Assembly: GCA_025462865.1 (NCBI GenBank)
Contig: JAOAPI010000056.1
Span: 1 to 64,000, forward strand
Origin: Candidatus Sulfotelmatobacter sp.
GTDB taxonomy: Bacteria > Acidobacteriota > Terriglobia > Terriglobales > Acidobacteriaceae
Direction: 5' to 3'
DNA length: 64,000 nucleotides
The translations under genes and the position numbers were made by a program. Of the stretch, positions 58,242-64,000 are shown in pieces. Position 1 is the first letter of the stretch, and each line of letters begins with the position of its first letter. Under the pieces are notes generated by a model. That model was not told the origin of the DNA, did no database searches, and saw nothing but the letters and a program-made list of their open reading frames with translations.

Positions 58242-60386
58242 CTACTGCAGCCCCACCTTCATATCCAAATTATGCGCCACGAACGCCCACGTGTCGGCAG
58301 TTTCGTCGATCAGCTTGGTGATCGATTTTCCCGCGCCATGCCCCGCCTTCGTTTCTATGCGGATTAAAACTGGCGCTGGTCCGCCCTGATCGGCTTGCAT
58401 GGTGGCGGCGAATTTGAAGCTGTGGCCTGGCACTACTCGATCGTCATGATCCGACGTTGCAATCAACGTGGGCGGATATTTTGTTCCCGGCTTCAGGTTG
58501 TGCAGCGGCGAATAGGCGTAGATCGCTTTGAACTCGGCGGGATCGTCGGAGGAGCCATAGTCGGACGTCCACGCCCACCCGATGGTGAATTTGTGGAAGC
58601 GCAGCATATCCATAACACCGACTTCCGGCAGCGTGACGCCGAAGAGATCGGGACGCTGCGTGACGCAGGCACCAATCAGCAGGCCGCCGTTGCTGCGGCC
58701 GCGAACGGCCAGCTTCGGAGTTGACGTGTACTTGTTGGCGATAAGCCATTCGGCGGCGGCGATAAAGTCGTCGAAGACATTCTGCTTTCTGAGTTTCGTT
58801 CCCGCCTGGTGCCACTCTTCCCCGTACTCGCCGCCGCCGCGCAGATTGGGCTGGGCGTAGACCCCTCCCATCTCGAGCCACACTACGTTGGGCACGGAAA
58901 AAGCCGGAGTCATCGAGATATCGAATCCGCCGTAAGCGTAGAGCAAAGTTGGATTTTGTCCGTCGAGCTTGATTCCCTTTTTATAGGTCAGAAACATCGG
59001 AACCCGGGTGCCGTCTTTGCTGTTATAGAAAATCTGTTTGGTTTCGTAACGGCTCGAGTCGAAGTCTACTTTGGGCTGGCGGGAAATGGAGCTCTTGCCG
59101 GCCACGGGATCGTAGCGATAGATGGTGGTTGGAGAGATAAAGCTGGTGAACGAATAAAAGGTTTCTTTGTCTTTACGCTTGCCGGAAAAACCATCTGCGG
59201 TGCCGATTCCCGGCAAGTCGACGTTGCGCAGGAAGGCGCCGTTGAGGTCGTGCACGCGAACTTCGGTGCGAGCGTCCTTCAGGTATCCCAAAATAAATGA
59301 ATTGTTCACCACGCTGGCAAATTGCAGCTTGTCAGGGCCCTGCGCTACAAGAGTCTTCCATTGCGAGCGTTCCGGATGGCGAGTGTCAATGGCAAGCACG
59401 CGCCCGCGCGGAGCATCCTGATTGGTCTCAAACCAGAAGACGGGACCATCATTGTCGATGAACGAATATCGCGCATCGAAATCGTCGAGGAGCTTCACCA
59501 CCTGCGAATCCGGCTGAGTGAGGTCTTTGTAATACACGCGAGTATTGGGCGAAGTGCCTTGCGAGACGTGGATCACCAGATAGTGGCCATCATCGGTGAC
59601 GCCGCCGCCAAACAACATCTCCTTGTTGTCCGGGCGCTCATAGATGAGTTTGTCCTCGGATTGCGCGGTCCCCAGGCGGTGATAGCAGAGCTTCTGAAAA
59701 TAGTTGGTGTCGCGCAGGGTTGCGCCGGTGGGCTCGTCATAGCGACTGTAGTAAAAACCTTTGCCGTCTTTCGACCATGAAGCGCCGGAAAACTTTACCC
59801 ACTTGAGATCGTCAGAAAGATCTTTTCCCGTGTCGATATTGCGCACGTGCCACTCATTCCAGTCCGAGCCCGAAGTGGCAAGGCCGTACGCTATGAGCTT
59901 CCCGTCATCTGAGACAGCGGTAGCGGAGAGGGCGACGGTGCCATCGGAAGAAAGGTTATTGGGATCGAGCAATGGGCGGGGCTCGGCGTTAATAGACTCT
60001 GAGACGAGAAGAACGTTCTGATTCTGCAGTCCGTTATTGTGCTCGAAGAAGTAGCGGCCTCCTTCCTGTTCCGGGGCGCTGAAGCGCTCGTAATTCCAGA
60101 GCTTGGTCAGCCGGTCATGAATCGACTGGCGGTAGGAAATTTTCTCCAGGTAGCCGAAGGTGAGCTTGTTCTCGGCCTCCACCCAGGCGTGAGTCTCGGC
60201 GGAATCGGTATCTTCCAGGGACCGGTAGGGATCCGCCACTTTGACTCCGTGGTAGTCATCAACTTGATCGCCGCGCTTCGCTTCGGGATAGGCCAGCGCC
60301 GAGGATGATGTTTGAGCAGTAGAGAATACCGTCAGCAGGAAAAAGAAGATTGAGCACACAACTGTGACATGGCGGACAAGATGCAT
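58242..60386 (-). CDS. Prolyl oligopeptidase (S9A) family serine peptidase
   Basis: DPYRSLEDTDSAETHAWVEAENKLT; LLYAYGGFDISMTPAFS; LAVRGRSNGGLLIGACVTQRPDLFG; ORF may extend to 60458. Confidence 0.94.
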   Translation of the reverse strand: MHLVRHVTVVCSIFFFLLTVFSTAQTSSSALAYPEAKRGDQVDDYHGVKVADPYRSLEDTDSAETHAWVEAENKLTFGYLEKISYRQSIHDRLTKLWNYERFSAPEQEGGRYFFEHNNGLQNQNVLLVSESINAEPRPLLDPNNLSSDGTVALSATAVSDDGKLIAYGLATSGSDWNEWHVRNIDTGKDLSDDLKWVKFSGASWSKDGKGFYYSRYDEPTGATLRDTNYFQKLCYHRLGTAQSEDKLIYERPDNKEMLFGGGVTDDGHYLVIHVSQGTSPNTRVYYKDLTQPDSQVVKLLDDFDARYSFIDNDGPVFWFETNQDAPRGRVLAIDTRHPERSQWKTLVAQGPDKLQFASVVNNSFILGYLKDARTEVRVHDLNGAFLRNVDLPGIGTADGFSGKRKDKETFYSFTSFISPTTIYRYDPVAGKSSISRQPKVDFDSSRYETKQIFYNSKDGTRVPMFLTYKKGIKLDGQNPTLLYAYGGFDISMTPAFSVPNVVWLEMGGVYAQPNLRGGGEYGEEWHQAGTKLRKQNVFDDFIAAAEWLIANKYTSTPKLAVRGRSNGGLLIGACVTQRPDLFGVTLPEVGVMDMLRFHKFTIGWAWTSDYGSSDDPAEFKAIYAYSPLHNLKPGTKYPPTLIATSDHDDRVVPGHSFKFAATMQADQGGPAPVLIRIETKAGHGAGKSITKLIDETADTWAFVAHNLDMKVGLQ

Positions 60387-60549
60387 GGCGGCCTCTCGGA
60401 GTGAGCGATGGATCGATGGAGCGATGGAGCGATCTATTTTGCCTGTGACTGGACGCAATAATCAAGAAAGTTGACTTCGTAAATCCTCGCAAGCCCGCGG
60501 AGCACGCTACTTTTATCGAGTATGACGACGAAAAGTATTACTGCGCCTG

Positions 60550-61074
60550 CTAGGGCAGAGTTCGGCGGGCAGGTCTGCTGGTGGCGGATTTGTAGTCCGC
60601 AGGATAAAGAACGACGCAGCGGTTGAAACCCTCGCCGTCGCTTTCGGTACGCAGATCAGTCTGGTCGCGCAACGCCAGGTGGACAATGCGACGCTCGCGT
60701 GAGGACATGGGAGCGAACTGAAAAGGTGTTCCGGTCTGGCGAACCTTCTCGGCGGCAACCCCTGCCGCCATGCGCAGTTCCTGAAAGCGCATGGACCGCT
60801 GGTTCTTGCAGTCGAAAGAAATCTTCTCGTGCTCCCCCGAAGGCAGACGCACGATCTCGAGCGCGAGCAGTTCCAGCGCTCGCAACAATTCTCCGCCACG
60901 ATCAAGCAGTAGCGCGGAGTCAGGGCCCGAGAGATCAACGAAAATTTCGGGCTTCTCCCACTCGCTTTGCGGCGGAGGATCAACCACGATGCGGTACTTG
61001 AGGTGAAGACCGCCGTGTGTGACGACAGCTTGCAGAAATTCGTTGATTCGATTGGCGGCGGCAAGTTTGTCCAT
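60550..61074 (-). CDS. khpB: R3H-domain (Jag/KhpB-like) RNA-binding protein
   Basis: Position directly downstream of yidC; C-terminal MSSRERRIVHLALRD...V R3H motif. Confidence 0.8.
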   Translation of the reverse strand: MDKLAAANRINEFLQAVVTHGGLHLKYRIVVDPPPQSEWEKPEIFVDLSGPDSALLLDRGGELLRALELLALEIVRLPSGEHEKISFDCKNQRSMRFQELRMAAGVAAEKVRQTGTPFQFAPMSSRERRIVHLALRDQTDLRTESDGEGFNRCVVLYPADYKSATSRPARRTLP

Positions 61075-61225
61075 AGAAGAAAGCTCTTAGCTGTTAGCTC
61101 TTGGCTTTTAGCGTGAATCTTGAACCCTTAACCACAGAGCGTACATATCTTTTGTTGAAAGCAAATTTTATCGCAACACGCGCGGGGTCGAGCTAAGAGC
61201 TAAAGGCTAATAGCTAAAAGCCCTC

Positions 61226-63004
61226 TCACTTCTCTTTCTTCCGCGCACGCTTTTCCAGCATCTCGCGCATCTCGCGTCCCAGGCTGGTGCGATTCATGAT
61301 GGACTGCTGTGCCATCTGAATCAAATTTGTTTCCGCGTAGTAAAGATTCAATCCCGCGGCCAGGTTGAAGAAAATGAAGCCCATCATCAGCGGCATCATC
61401 CACATCATCATTCTCTGCTGGGAGGGGTCCATGCCGGCTTGCGGCGTCATGCGCTGCATGGCAACCATGCTGACGACCATTAAAATAGGCAGCACGAAAT
61501 AAGGATCGCGAGCCGAGAGATCGTGAACCCAAAGCCAGTGAGCGTGGCGAAGATCGAGCGCGTCGCGCAACATGCTGTAATAAGCGAACAGAAACGGCAT
61601 CTGGATGAGCAAGGGCAAACAGCCGCCCGCCGGATTCACGCCCTCCTTCTTATAGATGGCGCTCACTTCTTCATTCATGGCGGCCTTGCGCGGATCACGC
61701 AGGCTGTACTTCTTGTATTTCTCCTGAACTGCTTTTATCTGAGGGGCGACGCGCTGCATCTTTAGCATCGACTTCATTTGCGTAATGCGGAGCGGGAGCA
61801 GCGCAATCGCAATGATGAGAGTCTGAAGCACAATCGCCCATCCCCAGTTATGAACGATGTGGGTGTAAGTCCACTTGAGCCAGAGGAAAAGCGGGCGCGC
61901 GATAATTTCTAGCCGGCCGAAATCGACGATGCCGCGCAGATCCGGATTGTCGTTCTTGATGGTAGGAACCTGGACTGCCTCGAGAACTGCGAGCTCTTTC
62001 GGACCGACGTACATCCGTTCGGTCGTCGGGCCGTGAAGATTGCCTACCGCTGCGCCGAGCACGTCGACTTTGGTGGTCTCATTGGCGCCCGGTTTCTGCG
62101 GTACTTCCAGCGAATTGCGCAGTGTCACCAGTGTAGCGGCTCTTGGATCGTCCGGGATGAAGATCGCAGTGAAGTATTGATCTCCAGTGCCGGCCCACTC
62201 GAAAGGTCCATGAATGGTGTTACCACTGCTGACGCTCTTAACGGGCAGGCGAGAAATATAGCTTGGGAAAATCAAGGTACTGCGCTCAGTGGAAGCATCG
62301 TTGTGGTAATCGATGCGAGCGGCGGCATAAGAAGCGGGAGTGACCTCGTCGCCGAATCCCGAAGGCCAAGCGGGCGCGGCGAAAACATCACCTCCTTTGT
62401 AGACGACGGAAGTCTCCACGTTCAAGACGTAAGTGTGATCGAAGCGGAACGTCTTCCGGACCACGACCTCAGGGTCGGAATACTCAAACGTGACGCTGGC
62501 CGGGGCCGAGAGATGGCCTTCGTTCGAAGTTACGTAGAGAACCGAGTTCAGACGGTTGCGCAGGGCTTCGTCGTAGGTCCAGAGAGAAAGCGGGTAGCCG
62601 TATTTTTGGGCGGCGATCGGGTTGACCAGATCAAGCAGGCCGTTCTGCGCTTCGTTATCGAACTTTTTCAGGATCCAGGATTTGACCTGCGCGCCGCGAT
62701 TGGTGAAAGTGATGCGATAGAGATCGTTCTCGATGACGGTTTCGGTTTCGGCCGCAGCCTGCTTGGTGACGGTACTGGTCCGAACCACGGGCGGTGCGGC
62801 CGGCGCCGAGGCCACGGGAGCGGTCGAAGCGGGCGCGGCTTGCGCGGGCGCGGCCTGATTTTGCGGAGGGGCCGCAGGCGACCCCGGCAGGTATTTCTTC
62901 AGCAGCGGCTGGAAAATCAGGAGAACGACGAACGTAAGAACGAAGACAAGAAGTAGCCGTCGTTCAGCGCCGGGTTCCTGTTGAGGATTTTTAAAGTCAG
63001 GCAA
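61226..63004 (-). CDS. yidC: Membrane protein insertase YidC
   Basis: RRLLLVFVLTFVVLLIFQPLL; NWGWAIVLQTLIIAIALLPLRITQMKSMLKMQRVAPQIKAVQEKYKKYSLRDPRKAAMNEEVSAIYKKEGVNPAGGCLPLLIQMPFLFAYYSML. Confidence 0.97.
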   Translation of the reverse strand: MPDFKNPQQEPGAERRLLLVFVLTFVVLLIFQPLLKKYLPGSPAAPPQNQAAPAQAAPASTAPVASAPAAPPVVRTSTVTKQAAAETETVIENDLYRITFTNRGAQVKSWILKKFDNEAQNGLLDLVNPIAAQKYGYPLSLWTYDEALRNRLNSVLYVTSNEGHLSAPASVTFEYSDPEVVVRKTFRFDHTYVLNVETSVVYKGGDVFAAPAWPSGFGDEVTPASYAAARIDYHNDASTERSTLIFPSYISRLPVKSVSSGNTIHGPFEWAGTGDQYFTAIFIPDDPRAATLVTLRNSLEVPQKPGANETTKVDVLGAAVGNLHGPTTERMYVGPKELAVLEAVQVPTIKNDNPDLRGIVDFGRLEIIARPLFLWLKWTYTHIVHNWGWAIVLQTLIIAIALLPLRITQMKSMLKMQRVAPQIKAVQEKYKKYSLRDPRKAAMNEEVSAIYKKEGVNPAGGCLPLLIQMPFLFAYYSMLRDALDLRHAHWLWVHDLSARDPYFVLPILMVVSMVAMQRMTPQAGMDPSQQRMMMWMMPLMMGFIFFNLAAGLNLYYAETNLIQMAQQSIMNRTSLGREMREMLEKRARKKEK

Positions 63005-63019
63005 AGTTTTGTTACCGTC

Positions 63020-63301
63020 TCAAATTCTTGGCGCGCACACCGTGCCGCGCTTGTGGAAGGATTCTTTTTCCGCCGCCGCTCGAACTACCGGATCGTAACC
63101 GCTGCCCGCAAAAGGATGACAGCGCAGGATGCGGCCAATAGCCATCCATCCGCCGCGCAAAGCGCCGTAGCGCTCCACCGCCTCCATCGCATATTCGGAA
63201 CACGTGGGCACGTAGCGGCACGCCGCAGGCAACAGCGGCGAGATCGCCCACTTGTAGGTCCGCAGCAATTGCAGTGTGACGAATTTGGCGTACTGGTTCA
63301 A
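63020..63301 (-). CDS. yidD: Membrane protein insertion efficiency factor YidD
   Basis: [61 protein letters not shown]. Confidence 0.96.
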   Translation of the reverse strand: MNQYAKFVTLQLLRTYKWAISPLLPAACRYVPTCSEYAMEAVERYGALRGGWMAIGRILRCHPFAGSGYDPVVRAAAEKESFHKRGTVCAPRI

Positions 63302-63798
63302 GATCGGCTACGGACTTCTCTCTTCCGGCTTTCTGAAATTCTTCTCGGCGCCGCTTCAGATGACGCCTTCCCTGCGATATTCTGCGCCAGCTTTTGCTCG
63401 ATTACGGCGAAGGCACGACTGACTTCGTTCAGCACAGCCGAGAAGTCGGTGGCCAGCAACGACTTCTTCGGATTGATAACGACATCGGCGGCAATCTCTC
63501 CCAGAGGAAGCGACATGCGAACCGCTTCGCGCAAGCGCCGCTTCATCCGGTTCCGCTGCACCGCACCGCCCAGAGCACGCCCCACGGTGAAGCCTACCCG
63601 CAAACCTCGCGGCACGGACCTCCCCTGAACCACAGTCGAAGACTCATCCGCACTCTGGTTCGCTTCCGCACGCGGCCAGTAGAAAACAGTCAATGATGCC
63701 GAAAAATGCCGGCGTCCCTGCTTGTAAACACGTTCGAAATCCGCATGACGGAGAAGACGTGCGGTTCGTGGAAATCGTGCTGCTTTCTTTTGCGGCAT
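63298..63798 (-). CDS. rnpA: Ribonuclease P protein component
   Basis: [59 protein letters not shown]; start M33 of the ORF. Confidence 0.94.
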   Translation of the reverse strand: MPQKKAARFPRTARLLRHADFERVYKQGRRHFSASLTVFYWPRAEANQSADESSTVVQGRSVPRGLRVGFTVGRALGGAVQRNRMKRRLREAVRMSLPLGEIAADVVINPKKSLLATDFSAVLNEVSRAFAVIEQKLAQNIAGKASSEAAPRRISESRKREVRSRS

Positions 63799-63903
63799 CG
63801 CGGAATCACGCCGGGTTCTCAGCGCGGCACCAGCCATCATGCCCTCGTGCTGTGGCAAGTGGTTTGGCGTCTCGACTGTGGAAGTGACCGGCACTAAAAA
63901 ACG

Positions 63904-64000
63904 CTACTCGCGGAAGCCGGGCTTCACGGAGACCCGCTTCCGCCCTTTGGCGCGGCGGCGTGAAATCACCTTCTTGCCACCCTGGGTCTTCATGCGCGTG
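63904..64000 (-). CDS. rpmH: 50S ribosomal protein L34 (partial, N-terminus off the right edge)
   Basis: rc reads ...TRMKTQGGKKVISRRRAKGRKRVSVKPGFRE*; RRRAKGRKR is the L34 C-terminal signature. Confidence 0.93.
   Translation of the reverse strand, partial: TRMKTQGGKKVISRRRAKGRKRVSVKPGFRE

Noticed and set aside
60405-60435. gatggatcgatggagcgatggagcgatc short repeats upstream of the prolyl oligopeptidase
   Set aside because: Short simple-sequence repeat, too small to support a function.

Overview
A 64 kb chromosomal window whose gene content looks acidobacterial (taxonomy is inferred, not computed). It is dense, two-stranded and mostly housekeeping. The right edge is the rpmH-rnpA-yidD-yidC-khpB(jag) block that usually sits near dnaA/oriC, and rsmG-parA-parB lies about 14 kb to its left. 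Other recognisable genes are gyrA, recQ, efp, apt, folD, coaE, aroDE, pgsA, gdhA-like, trpE and trpG, plus many secreted or lipoprotein-like hypotheticals, a Ser/Thr kinase-propeller fusion and an OmpA-family protein. No tRNA, rRNA, CRISPR array or intact transposase was found. The most interesting signals are: (1) a metal-related operon at 1269-4433 (minus) whose HMA-domain gene has in-frame UGA codons at both Cys positions of GMTCxxC (GMT-UGA-N-F-UGA-A). A SECIS-like hairpin follows, so this is probably an undescribed-looking UxxU selenoprotein that the ORF track truncates. (2) Non-canonical parS-like palindromes (TGTTCCCATGGGAACA) in the rsmG-parA interval, paired with a ParB whose DNA-recognition region is atypical. 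(3) A second family of 22-bp palindromic iteron-like sites (consensus about TAYATYGACGTNNRTCGATATA) in the parA-parB gap and inside rsmG. (4) Dispersed degenerate heptamer (AGTGNNN) repeats that form the C-terminal tails of several genes and flank an S23/IVP four-helix-bundle gene placed between trpE and trpG. (5) A secreted-protein ORF that looks like two tandem paralogues fused, with an internal signal peptide.
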